Source of the DNA: Pseudomonas brassicacearum
Lineage (GTDB): Bacteria > Pseudomonadota > Gammaproteobacteria > Pseudomonadales > Pseudomonadaceae
Length of the DNA stretch: 64,000 nt
Direction: 5' to 3'
Assembly (NCBI RefSeq): GCF_000585995.1
Contig: NZ_CP007410.1
Location: 6,193,001 to 6,257,000, forward strand
Shown here: positions 28,244 to 36,600 of the stretch, one piece after another
Position numbering within the stretch: position 1 is the first letter of the stretch
Layout of the letters: every line of letters starts with the position of its first letter
The notes under the pieces: model-generated
The model's input: only the letters and a program-made list of their open reading frames with translations
What the model was told of the DNA's origin: nothing
Database searches by the model: none
Position numbers and translations under genes: made by a program

Positions 28244-29118
28244 CAGCACGCTCCAGGGAAGAGGCCAGCGCCGCGTTCGATACGATCAAGGAACAGGCAG
28301 GCGGCGAGCAGGTCGGCGGCGCCGCCCGGCGAGGCGTTCAAGGCAATCAGTTGTTGGTCCAGCGCGTGCAACTGGCGACGTCCGCCCAGGCTGGCACTGC
28401 CGCCGGCATCGAGCACCGCTTTGGCGCCCTGTTGCATGGCCTGCAAACCCGGTTCGCCGGCGCGGTAGAGCACGCAGGTGTCGGCCAGGGTGGTCATGAT
28501 CGCCAGCAAGGCATCAAGCCGAGCGTTCTGCTCACCTACCCCTGCCGCGCGGCTGCGCTTGAGTTGCGGCAGGCCGAGGCCGGTCACCGCCGGGAATGCC
28601 AGTTGCGCCTCTTCCCGGGCACCGCGCACGCCGTAGCGTTGGGCGACCTGGGCGCCATGACTCAAGGGGTTGGGTGCGTAGCGGTCGTTGAGCAGGGCCA
28701 GGCGTGCGGCGCGTAAAGTGACCTCGCTTGCAACGCTGGATTCAGGTTCCAGTGCCGCAGCGGCCACGAGCAAGCCCAAGGCCCAGATCGCGCCACGGTG
28801 GGTGTTCACGCCGCCCGTGGTGACGAGCATCGCGGCTTCGCCCTCACGGCCGATCCGTCCGAGGGCTTCGCGCAATGGCAGGCCGATCTCGCCGCAATCG
28901 AGGGCAGCTTCGGCCATTTCCTTGAAAGCGGGCCACAGCGACAACGCCGAGGCGTGCATCAGGCCCAGGTGCAAATCGGTATGAGCGCCGTTGCCGCGAC
29001 GGTCCACCAGAGCGGGTTTGGGCGACAGGTCGGCTTCATCGATCAGTGCGTCCACCGCTATATCAGCCAGGCATTCAGCCAAGGAGAGTTTTTTCGGTTG
29101 CAGGTTGGAAGCGTGCAT
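28243..29118 (-). CDS. mdcB: Triphosphoribosyl-dephospho-CoA synthase
   Basis: A 291-residue CitG-family enzyme that makes the prosthetic-group precursor of MdcC from ATP and dephospho-CoA. Diagnostic segments are the early [24 protein letters not shown] and the later [16 protein letters not shown], with charged residues expected to bind ATP. Its start codon follows the mdcA stop directly. Length agrees with MdcB. Confidence 0.94.
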   Translation of the reverse strand: MHASNLQPKKLSLAECLADIAVDALIDEADLSPKPALVDRRGNGAHTDLHLGLMHASALSLWPAFKEMAEAALDCGEIGLPLREALGRIGREGEAAMLVTTGGVNTHRGAIWALGLLVAAAALEPESSVASEVTLRAARLALLNDRYAPNPLSHGAQVAQRYGVRGAREEAQLAFPAVTGLGLPQLKRSRAAGVGEQNARLDALLAIMTTLADTCVLYRAGEPGLQAMQQGAKAVLDAGGSASLGGRRQLHALDQQLIALNASPGGAADLLAACLFLDRIERGAGLFPGAC

Positions 29119-30789
29119 TTACCAGCTCCTGAACTTGGCGGGCGGGTTGTAGAGGCCACCGGACCACTCCACCAGGTCGGCCACGCTCTTGGCCGCAAGC
29201 AGCTCGCGGGTGGCGTCGGTCCGGCGGATACCGAGGTCTTCGGGCAAGGCGATCAACCCTTCGCGGCGCATGCGCGCGGTGTCTTTCGGGTTGTGACGCA
29301 AACCGATGGCGGTGACCCCGGCCACGGCCGCGATCATCGCCTGGCGTTCTTCCAGGGAACGGGCCTTGTACAGGTAGGCGATGCCTTCTTCGGTGAGCAA
29401 ATGGGTAACGTCGTCGCCGTAGATCATGATCGGCGCCAAGGGCATGCCGGCTTTTTTCGCCACGTCCACCGCGTCGAGGGTGTCGACGAAGGTCGGTTTG
29501 CCACCCTCCTGGAACGTCTCGACCATCTGCACCACCAGCTTCTTGCCACGCTCGAGCAGCGGCGCCTCGCCGTCGCCGTGGCGCATGTCGAGCCAGGCCG
29601 GCGTGCCGTGGCGGCGACCACGGGGATCGTGGCCCATGTTCGGCGCACCGCCGAAACCGGCCAATCGCCCACGGGTCACCGTAGAGGAATGGCCGTCGCC
29701 GTCCACTTGCAGGGTGGCGCCGATGAACAGGTCCACCGCGTACTGCCCCGCCAGTTGGCAGACCATGCGGTTGGAACGCAGAGAGCCATCGCGGCCGGTG
29801 AAGAACACATCCGGTCGCGCGGCGATGTAGTTTTCCATGCCCAGTTCGGTGCCGAAGCAATGCACGCTTTCGACCCAGCCGCTTTCAATGGCCGGGATCA
29901 GCGTCGGGTGGGGATTGAGGGTCCAGTTGCGGCAGATCTTGCCCTTCAAACCGAGGGATTCGCCGTAGGTCGGCAGGATCAGTTCGATGGCGGCGGTGTT
30001 GAAACCGATGCCGTGGTTGAGGGACTGGACGTTGTGCTTTTCGTAGATCCCGCGGATCGCCATCATCGCCATCAGCACATGCACAGGCTTGATATGACGC
30101 GGGTCGCGGGTGAACAGCGGCTCGATGTAGAACGGCTTGTCGGCCACCACCACGAAATCGACCCAGGACGCCGGGATATCGACTCGCGGCAGGTCGCTGA
30201 CGTCGTCCACCAACTGGTTGACCTGGACAATGACAATCCCGTCGCTGAAGGCCGCCGGCTCGATCAGCGCCGGCGTGTCTTCGGTGCTGGGGCCGGTGTA
30301 GATATTGCCGGCACGGTCAGCCATGAAGCCGGCGGAAAGAACCACGTTAGGAATCAGGTCCACCACTAGCCGGGCATAGAGTTCGATGTAGGTGTGGATC
30401 GCGCCAACTTCCAGCAGGCCGTCTTCCAGCAATTGGCTGATGCGCAGGCTCTGGGTGCCGGCGAAGGAAAAATCCAGCTTGCGGGCAATGCCGCGCTCGA
30501 ACAGGTCCAGATGCTCGGACCGGCCGACACTGGGCATGATCATGTGCAAATCGTGCAACTTCGAAGGGTCGACTTTCGCCAGCGAGCGCGAGAGAAAATC
30601 CGCCTGCTTCTGGTTATTGCCCTCCAGCACCACGCGGTCGCCGGGCAGAATCAACGCTTCCAGTGCTGCAACGATCTTGTCGGTGGGCAACACCACACCG
30701 TCGGCAAGCCCCTTCACCAGCCCGAGACGCCGCTGCTTTTCGCCGCGCCGCCGCGTCCAGCGCGAGTCGGGGGATATTGTTGTTGTCAT
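29119..30789 (-). CDS. mdcA: Malonate decarboxylase alpha subunit
   Basis: A 556-residue acetyl-S-ACP:malonate ACP transferase, the subunit that exchanges acetyl for malonyl on MdcC. The first part (about 60-260) contains the CoA-transferase-like segments VVLEGNNQKQADFLSR and AGFMADRAGNIYTGPSTEDTP. The middle has SLNHGIGFNTAAIELILPTYGESLGLKG. The ATG at 30789 is preceded by GGAG. First gene of the operon; the upstream promoter and MdcR site were not resolved. The codon use is like its neighbours, so no sign of recent transfer. Confidence 0.95.
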   Translation of the reverse strand: MTTTISPDSRWTRRRGEKQRRLGLVKGLADGVVLPTDKIVAALEALILPGDRVVLEGNNQKQADFLSRSLAKVDPSKLHDLHMIMPSVGRSEHLDLFERGIARKLDFSFAGTQSLRISQLLEDGLLEVGAIHTYIELYARLVVDLIPNVVLSAGFMADRAGNIYTGPSTEDTPALIEPAAFSDGIVIVQVNQLVDDVSDLPRVDIPASWVDFVVVADKPFYIEPLFTRDPRHIKPVHVLMAMMAIRGIYEKHNVQSLNHGIGFNTAAIELILPTYGESLGLKGKICRNWTLNPHPTLIPAIESGWVESVHCFGTELGMENYIAARPDVFFTGRDGSLRSNRMVCQLAGQYAVDLFIGATLQVDGDGHSSTVTRGRLAGFGGAPNMGHDPRGRRHGTPAWLDMRHGDGEAPLLERGKKLVVQMVETFQEGGKPTFVDTLDAVDVAKKAGMPLAPIMIYGDDVTHLLTEEGIAYLYKARSLEERQAMIAAVAGVTAIGLRHNPKDTARMRREGLIALPEDLGIRRTDATRELLAAKSVADLVEWSGGLYNPPAKFRSW

Positions 30790-30913
30790 GACCACTCCAC
30801 GGGTTCGCTGTCGTGGGGGTTACCTTAGGAGGGTCGTGGCAGGTGCATCAATCAAGCTGAGCGGTGGATCGTTACGGTTGGAGTAATGGTGGGGAAAATG
30901 GACCCAGCCCCAA

Positions 30914-31003
30914 TGTGGGAGCGAGCTTGCTCGCGATGGCGGTGTGTCAGGCAATATCAGTGCTGTCTGTTCTGCCGCTATCGCGAGCAAGCTCGCTCCC
31001 ACA
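30914..31003. repeat. REP doublet, GTGGGAGCG family
   Basis: Inverted pair with cores identical in both arms, separated by a spacer beginning GGCGGTGTGTCAGGCA. It lies between the mdcA promoter region and the 3' end of the broken HEPN-like gene. Confidence 0.92.
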
Positions 31004-31039
31004 GGGGATGGATTGGAAGTTTGCGGCGACCACCATGGG

Positions 31040-31464
31040 TCAACTCATACTCATCAATTGCCGGACCCGTTCGAGCAGTTCTACCGCACTCTCAATCAGT
31101 TGAGTAAGAAGCGCATCATCTTCATCCATGTAGCCTTCGTACTCGGCAAGGTTGCGCCGCTCATGGCATAGGGCGAATAGCCGGACCTGCACTTTGGTGA
31201 CATCCGCCGTATGAACCAGACATTGAAAGACCAGATAACGTTTGTCCGAACGATAGCCGCTCATTCGTAGCGCCGTAAGGGCGGCGGCATGGGCGGCGTT
31301 GTACGCCAGTCGAATCGACTGGCAAACGAAAGAGACACTGTTTGCGCATCTGTCAGGCGGTCCATTGCAGAGCGCATCAAGCCCTCGCATTCCTGGCGAT
31401 CCGGCGGTTCTGCTTTGAGGCTGCCGCTACGTAACAGATTTTCCAGGCTTTCTTGCTTGCCCAT
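31040..31464 (-). pseudogene. HEPN-like gene disrupted by a one-base frameshift
   Basis: Two frames together give one protein. The first (from ATG 31464, with GGAG upstream) reads MGKQESLENLLRSGS and ends with SLSFASRFD. The second resumes with LAYNAAHAAALTALRMSGYR and ends SAVELLERVRQLMSMS at 31040. A single missing C (sense strand), between plus-strand positions 31309 and 31310, explains the break, as the restored sequence FDLAYNAAHA matches this family as I recall it. The C-terminal half has RLFALCHERRN, an R-x5-H pattern as in HEPN nuclease-like domains. It overlaps the upstream nucleotidyltransferase gene by 38 bp. It could be a true mutation or a sequencing error. Confidence 0.7.
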
Positions 31465-32056
31465 CCTTGGACTCCAAAGGGTCTTCACCCAGCAAGTTGA
31501 TCTTGTCCTGCCGCGCTACCCGCACCACGAAGCTGTTACCCGCCGCAAATTTTGCAGCCCAGTCCTGGGGCGTGTAGAGCGTAGGGTTAAGAGGACGGCC
31601 CAGTTGCTCCTCCAGGGGCATAAGCCGCTCCATCACTTCACTGTAGTGCAGGCCTTCGCCGATCAGCATGAGATCTATGTCACTGGATGCGTTCGCCTGA
31701 CCTTTGGCGATGGAGCCGTAGACGAACGCCCAACTCAACTGCCTGGAAAACGGCTCCAAGGCTTGGCGCAACGGCTCGGCTATCCCCATGGTTTTTTGAA
31801 CGATGCCCAACAGTTCCGCGTAGATCGGGCAATGCACATTGGCTTGGTAATGGGTTTGATTGCCCTGACGAGTCATCAGCAAAATCCCTGAGTTTTGCAA
31901 ACGCTCCAGCTCCCGCATGAGACTGCCCTTGCCGACTTGAGCCCAGCGAGCAATTTCATTGGCATAGAAGCTTTGATCCGGTTTACCGAACAACAGGCCC
32001 AGGACCCGTTGCTGAGTGGCCGTGAACAACGCATCGCTTAGAGAGAGGTGATTCAT
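31427..32056 (-). CDS. Winged-helix nucleotidyltransferase (MNT-type antitoxin-like)
   Basis: A 209-residue protein with two parts. Residues 10-75 form a winged helix-turn-helix (QQRVLGLLFGKPDQSFYANE, then GKGSLMRELERLQNSGIL). Residues 105-150 carry a minimal nucleotidyltransferase core, VYGSIAKGQANASSDIDLML, with Gly114-Ser115 and Asp126/Asp128 as the metal-binding pair. Such MNT proteins pair with HEPN proteins in toxin-antitoxin-like modules, the MNT inactivating the HEPN partner by nucleotide addition in studied cases. The partner gene here lies immediately downstream and is frameshifted. A perfect palindrome ends 11 bp upstream of the start. Function as antitoxin is inferred. Confidence 0.8.
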   Translation of the reverse strand: MNHLSLSDALFTATQQRVLGLLFGKPDQSFYANEIARWAQVGKGSLMRELERLQNSGILLMTRQGNQTHYQANVHCPIYAELLGIVQKTMGIAEPLRQALEPFSRQLSWAFVYGSIAKGQANASSDIDLMLIGEGLHYSEVMERLMPLEEQLGRPLNPTLYTPQDWAAKFAAGNSFVVRVARQDKINLLGEDPLESKDGQARKPGKSVT

Positions 32057-32066
32057 GGTAAAGGCT

Positions 32067-32110
32067 ATAAGTCCCAAAAAGGGAACGATAGGTCCCTTTT
32101 TGGGACTTAT
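32067..32110. promoter_or_regulatory. Perfect 18-bp-arm palindrome upstream of the MNT-HTH gene, probable operator
   Basis: ATAAGTCCCAAAAAGGGA at 32067-32084 and its exact complement TCCCTTTTTGGGACTTAT at 32093-32110 flank an 8-bp spacer. Each arm is itself a smaller dyad of the form GTCCC-N5-GGGA(C), so two tandem sites may be present. The position, 11 bp from the start of a helix-turn-helix gene, suggests an autoregulatory operator rather than a terminator, since no T-tract follows on either side. Confidence 0.65.
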
Positions 32111-32189
32111 CAAGTTGGGATTGGCACTAAACGTAGCGCCCGGACTTTTTTTGGGAGCGACAGGGGGTATGTGGTTGGGTTCGAGTTCT

Positions 32190-32311
32190 GTAGCAAGGGG
32201 ATTTATCCCCGCTGGGCTGCGCAGCAGCCGTAACCTGAGCAGTCTGACATTCCGAGAACTCAGGCTTGGGGGCCGCTGCGCGGCCCAACGGGGATAAATC
32301 CCCTCGCCACA
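32190..32311. repeat. Long REP doublet, GGGGATTTATCCCC family
   Basis: Arms of the same type as at 17343. The left arm begins AGCAAGGGGATTTATCCCC, with CAA in place of CGA. The right arm ends GGGGATAAATCCCCTCGCC. It lies just beyond the 3' end of the DUF6124-like remnant. Confidence 0.9.
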
Positions 32312-32326
32312 AGAACGCGTTCAACT

Positions 32327-32507
32327 TTAGCGCAGGTCGACAATGTCCAGCGCCCGATTGGCCAGCAACTCGCTGAGTTCGATCATCTGCTGGATGCCAG
32401 GGCAAAATGCCGGGGCGAACCCTCAAGGTCGAAAGCCAGCTCGTTGAGCATGACATTGGCGCAGGCGAGGGTTTCGCTGAGGTTGGCCAGGAGGCATTCG
32501 CTGTCGC
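32327..32507 (-). pseudogene. Remnant of a DUF6124-like gene, truncated and frameshifted
   Basis: On the minus strand a frame reads SDSECLLANLSETLACANVM and continues with LNELAFDLEGSPRHFAL. After loss of one G near 32403 the adjacent frame continues IQQMIELSELLANRALDIVDLR to a TAA at 32329-32327. The pattern is that of small Pseudomonas DUF6124 proteins. The N-terminal half is absent; the frame runs upstream straight into REP sequence (GTGGGAGCGACAGC), suggesting truncation at a REP. Function of the family is not known to me. Confidence 0.6.
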
Positions 32508-32720
32508 TCCCACACAGGTTTTTGGTCGTTTATAAGATCAGTGTCCACCGCCAATCTTGTGGGAGCGAGCTCGCTCGCGATGGCGGTGGCTCTGCTTGCA
32601 TCAATGCAGAATGTGCCGCCGCCTTCGCGGGCAAGCCCGCTCCCACATTGGAATTGAGTACACCCGGGCGAAACAGGTCGGCTATAAGGCCGCCTCGCGA
32701 GCAAGCTTTGCTCCCACAGA
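32503..32720. repeat. Cluster of REP units, one doublet plus degenerate singlets
   Basis: Contains a partial unit at 32503-32517 (GTCGCTCCCACACA), a doublet at 32558-32648 (GTGGGAGCGAGCTCGCTCGC and its inverted partner GCGGGCAAGCCCGCTCCCAC), and a singlet at 32690-32720 (CTCGCGAGCAAGCTTTGCTC). A further decayed unit is near 33098-33125. This gives the highest REP density in the window. Confidence 0.85.
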
Positions 32721-33142
32721 TCCAGCCCAAACAGGTCTGATTGGTAAACACCGCCCGCAAGAGCCAGGTCGGCTATTAGGCCGCCTCGCGCCGGACGTTG
32801 ATCTCGGCGCCCCGTTAACCACGCTGGCCGAATGCAGGTATTGCGTAGTGGGCATCCCGGCATGGATGCCGGGATAGCCGCGCTGGGCCATGGATGGCCC
32901 TTCGCGGCGGGCCCACGGAGCAATGCCGGAGTGAGGGCATGCCGAGCCCTAGCGAGGCACCGAGTGGTGGGGCATAAAGCGTTTTGCTTACTTTTCGCCG
33001 GGCCGCGCAGGCTTCTCAAAAGTGAGCCGCCGTCAGGGCGGAACCCTAAGTGGCCGTTACCGCAGAAATGGATATGCACCCGGTCAACGGCTATCAGGCC
33101 GCCTCGCGAGCAAGCTCACCCTACATTGGAACTTCGTATGTC
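32721..33142. other. Gene-free region with a series of hairpins
   Basis: No supportable gene. Between 32854 and 33041 four inverted repeats occur in series: ATCCCGGCAT-GG-ATGCCGGGAT (32854-32875), GGGCCAT-GG-ATGGCCC (32885-32900), GCTTACTTTT / AAAAGTGAGC (32986-32995 with 33018-33027), and CCGCC-GTCAG-GGCGG (33027-33041). The surrounding sequence (for example AATGCCGGAGTGAGGGCATG) is, as I recall, a dispersed conserved segment in Pseudomonas genomes, often mis-annotated as small ORFs. It may be a mobile non-coding element or a structured RNA. Confidence 0.55.
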
Positions 33143-33613
33143 TCAGGATTTGTGCCGCTGAACCAACCCCGCGGCCACCACCAACTCCTCCAACGCCAAC
33201 AAATCCGGCACTTTCGCCACATGTTCCCCCACCTGCACCGCCGCCTGTTCCAACCCACACAGCGGCACGTCGACGTAGCTCAGTTGGGTGTCGAGCTTGT
33301 AGGAGCGCGGGATGCCCTGCACCAACAGCGCAATGAACCTCAGCTCCGGCCGTCCGCCCAGGGCGTTGAGGACGACGATGCGCACTCGCTCGCCGATCAC
33401 GGTTTTCTGACCGCAGGCCGATTCGAAGCTCAGCAGCGGGATTTGCCGTTCGCGCCAGCTCACCCAGCCGAGAAACCACGGTGGGGTGTCCATGTCGAAG
33501 GCGCTGCTCTGATAGTCGATCAGTTCGGCCACGGCCACGTTGGGCAGCACCAGGTGCCGGTCAGCCAGGGGCAGCAGCAACCCGGTGAGGTGGTGGGTGC
33601 GATGTTCATGCAT
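33143..33613 (-). CDS. chpC: CheW-like chemotaxis adaptor of the Pil-Chp system
   Basis: A 156-residue single CheW domain: LLPLADRHLVLPNVAVAEL, then WFLGWVSWRERQIPLLSFES and a C-terminal SYKLDTQLSYVDVPLC. It starts within the 3' end of chpA (8-bp overlap), the position of ChpC after ChpA/ChpB in P. aeruginosa. CheW proteins couple receptors to the histidine kinase; ChpC is an auxiliary adaptor. Last gene of the operon. Confidence 0.88.
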   Translation of the reverse strand: MHEHRTHHLTGLLLPLADRHLVLPNVAVAELIDYQSSAFDMDTPPWFLGWVSWRERQIPLLSFESACGQKTVIGERVRIVVLNALGGRPELRFIALLVQGIPRSYKLDTQLSYVDVPLCGLEQAAVQVGEHVAKVPDLLALEELVVAAGLVQRHKS

Positions 33614-36600
33614 GGGTCTTGCTCCAGTGGGCGATGCTGTCGAGCAGCACCGATTCCTGGTACGGCTTGCCCAGGTAATCATTGACGCCGATGGCCATGG
33701 CCCGGTCGCGGTGTTTCTGGCCGGTGCGGGAAGTGATCATGATGATCGGCAGGTGCGCCAGGCGCGGGTCGTTGCGCACTTGCGTGGCCACTTCGAAGCC
33801 GTCCATGCGCGGCATTTCGATGTCCAGCAGCATCAGGTCCGGGGCGTGTTCGGCCAGCAGCGCCATGGCATCCACGCCGTCCTTGGCGGTGAGGACGTGC
33901 ATGCCATGGCGCTCCAACAGGCGGCTGGTGACTTTGCGCACTGTCACCGAATCGTCCACCACCAGCACCAGCAACGGCCGCTGGTGTTCACCCTCGCCTT
34001 CGGTCGTCGGGCGGCGCGGCGCGTGGCTGGGCATGGCGCGGATCGGCGCCAGCAGGTCGAGGATCAATACCACCCGGCCGTCCCCCAGGATGGTCGCCCC
34101 GGACAGGCCTTGCACCGCCGAGAACTGCGGGCCGAGGCTCTTGACCACGATTTCCCGGGTCCCGGCGGTGGCGTCCACCTGCACCGCGATATGCCGCTCG
34201 TTGCACTGCATCAGCAGCACCGGCAAGGGTTGGCTCTGGCCCAGCAGTTTCGGGCGGGCGCCGGTTTTCAGCAGCTCACCCAGGTAGCACAGTTCATAAC
34301 GCTGCCCGGCGTAGGTATAGGTCGGCGGATCGATCTGGTAATAGCCGTCCAGCTCGGCCGGCAATACCCGGACGATGCTTTCGATGGTGTTCAGCGGAAT
34401 CGCGTACTGGTCGTCGTGACACTGCACCATCAGTGCCCGGTTGACCGCCACGGTAAACGGCAGGCGGATGCGGAAATGCACACCCTTCCCCGGCGTGGAG
34501 TCGATGACCATGCTGCCGCCCAGTTGCCGCACTTCTTCATGGACCACGTCCATGCCGACACCACGCCCGGAGATCTGGGTGATTTTTTCGGCTGTGGAAA
34601 AACCCGGCTGCAGGATGAACTGCAGCACGTCGCGGTCATTCATGTCGCTGTCCGGTGCCAGCAAGCCACGCTTGATCGCCTTGCGCCGCACTGCGTCCAG
34701 CGGGACCCCGGCACCGTCGTCGCGGATGTCGAAAATGATGTCGCCACCTTCCCGGGACAGGTCGAGGCTGATGCGTCCCCGGGCCGGCTTGCCAGCGGCG
34801 ATGCGCACGTCGGCCGGTTCCAGGCCGTGGTCGACGGCGTTGCGCAGCATGTGTTCCAGCGGCGCGGCCATGCGTTCGAGCACGTTGCGGTCCATCTCGC
34901 CTTCGGCATTGTCGACCACGAACTCCACGTCCTTGCCCAGTTCCTGCGCCACTTGCCGCACGATGCGCTTGAGGCGCGGCAACATGCGCTCGAACGGCAC
35001 CATGCGCGTACGCATCAGGCCTTCCTGCAGTTCAGTATTGATGCGTCCCTGCTGTTGCAGCAGGTTCTCTGCATCGTGATTGCTGCGGTCGAGGGTTTCC
35101 TTGAGGTCGAGCAGGTCCGAGGCGGATTCGAACAGTGCCCGGGACAACTGCTGCAACTGGGAATGGCGATCCATTTCCAGCGGGTCGAATTCTTCATAGC
35201 CCAGGCGCTCGGCCTCCACCTGCTGGCGACTGAGAATCCGCCCCTGGGTTTCGGTATCCAGGCGGCGCAACTGGTCTCGCATCCGTTCGATGGTGGTTTC
35301 CATCTCGCCCAACGCCACCCGCGCATCGTTGACCTGCTGTTCGATGCGTCCGCGGAAGATCGACGTTTCCCCGGCCAGGTTCACCAGGTCATCAAGCAAT
35401 TCGGCGGAAACCTTGACCATGTCCGCACCGTCGCTCGGTGCGGCGGGCTCGGTTTTGCCGGGCGCGGGCGTCGGGGCCGCAGGTGGAGCAGGCGCCGGTT
35501 CCGGGGCAGCGACAGCTGGGGGTGTCTCGCGCGCCTGCGGATGATTCACCGCCTGGATCTGCGCGATCAGCCGGTCCGCCAACGGGCACGGCTGGCCAGC
35601 GCGCACGGCGTCGAGCATCTGGGCGATTCGGTCATGGCTGCTTTGCAACAAACTGAACAGCGCCGGGGTCGGCTGAAGCAGGCCCGCCGCCAACCCCTCA
35701 TAAAGGTTTTCCAGCTCATGGGCCAGGTCGCCGATGGGCACGATTTCCACCATCCGCGCGCCACCCTTGAGGGTGTGCAAATCCCGCAACAGGGTTTCCA
35801 CGGCCTGGCGGTTCGACGGTTCTTCCTGCCAACGCAGCAGCGCCGCACCAGAGCTGTCGAGGATGTCGAAACCTTCTTCGAGGAAGATCTCCAGCAGTTC
35901 GGGATCATGCCCGGCCGCATCGGCCTGGGCCGTCCCGTTCGCCTCCGTTGTGTTCGTCTTGTCCTGACGGAACCGGCGAATGGCGTCGATCAATGCAACG
36001 GGATCGCCCAACGGCTGGCCTTGCTGCAACTGCCCGAGCAACAGGTCGAGGCGTTCATGGCTGCTGTTGAGCAGTTGCGCCAGTTCCTCGCTATGGCTGT
36101 AGCGGCGGTCCACCAGCCCTTCATAAAGGTTTTCCAGCTCCTGGGCCAGATCGCTCACCGGCCGCACGGCCGCCATCTTCGCGCCGCCCTTGAGGGTGTG
36201 CAGGTCACGTTGCAACGAGGACAGCGGCGCGCCATTTTCCGGGTCGGCCAGCCAGCGTTGCAGGGCCTGGGCGGCGCTTTCGAGGATGTCCTGGGCTTCT
36301 TCGAGAAAGATCGAGGCAATGTCGTCATCCACCGAGGTCTCGGCGGGGACGCTGCGTTCGAGTTCAGCCGTCGCATTGCCCAGTTCGCGGATGCTCAAGG
36401 TGCGGCTGCCGTCGCTGCGGATCAGGCCGGTGGCCGATGGGTCGAGACTGGTCTCGAGCAGGTTGCGCAGGGCCTGCACCCGTTCGGGTTGCGCCTGCAC
36501 ATGTTGCCCGGCCGCCAGCTCATCGAGCATGTCGATCAGGGCTTCATGGGCGCGCTGTGCTTCCTGGAAAAACCTGTCGCTGACCGTCAGGCTGCTTTCT

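Noticed and set aside
32067..32110. The palindrome as a transcription terminator
   Set aside because: No T-tract follows the stem on either strand, and its location just upstream of a helix-turn-helix gene fits an operator better.
31040..33142. The 31-33 kb patch as a new defence island
   Set aside because: Only one MNT-type gene and a broken HEPN-like partner are present; no nuclease, helicase, transposase or integrase was found, so a larger system is not supported.
32557..33161. Several small open frames in the REP and hairpin region
   Set aside because: They run through REP units and hairpins in several phases, lack ribosome sites and show no family pattern; the region is treated as non-coding.
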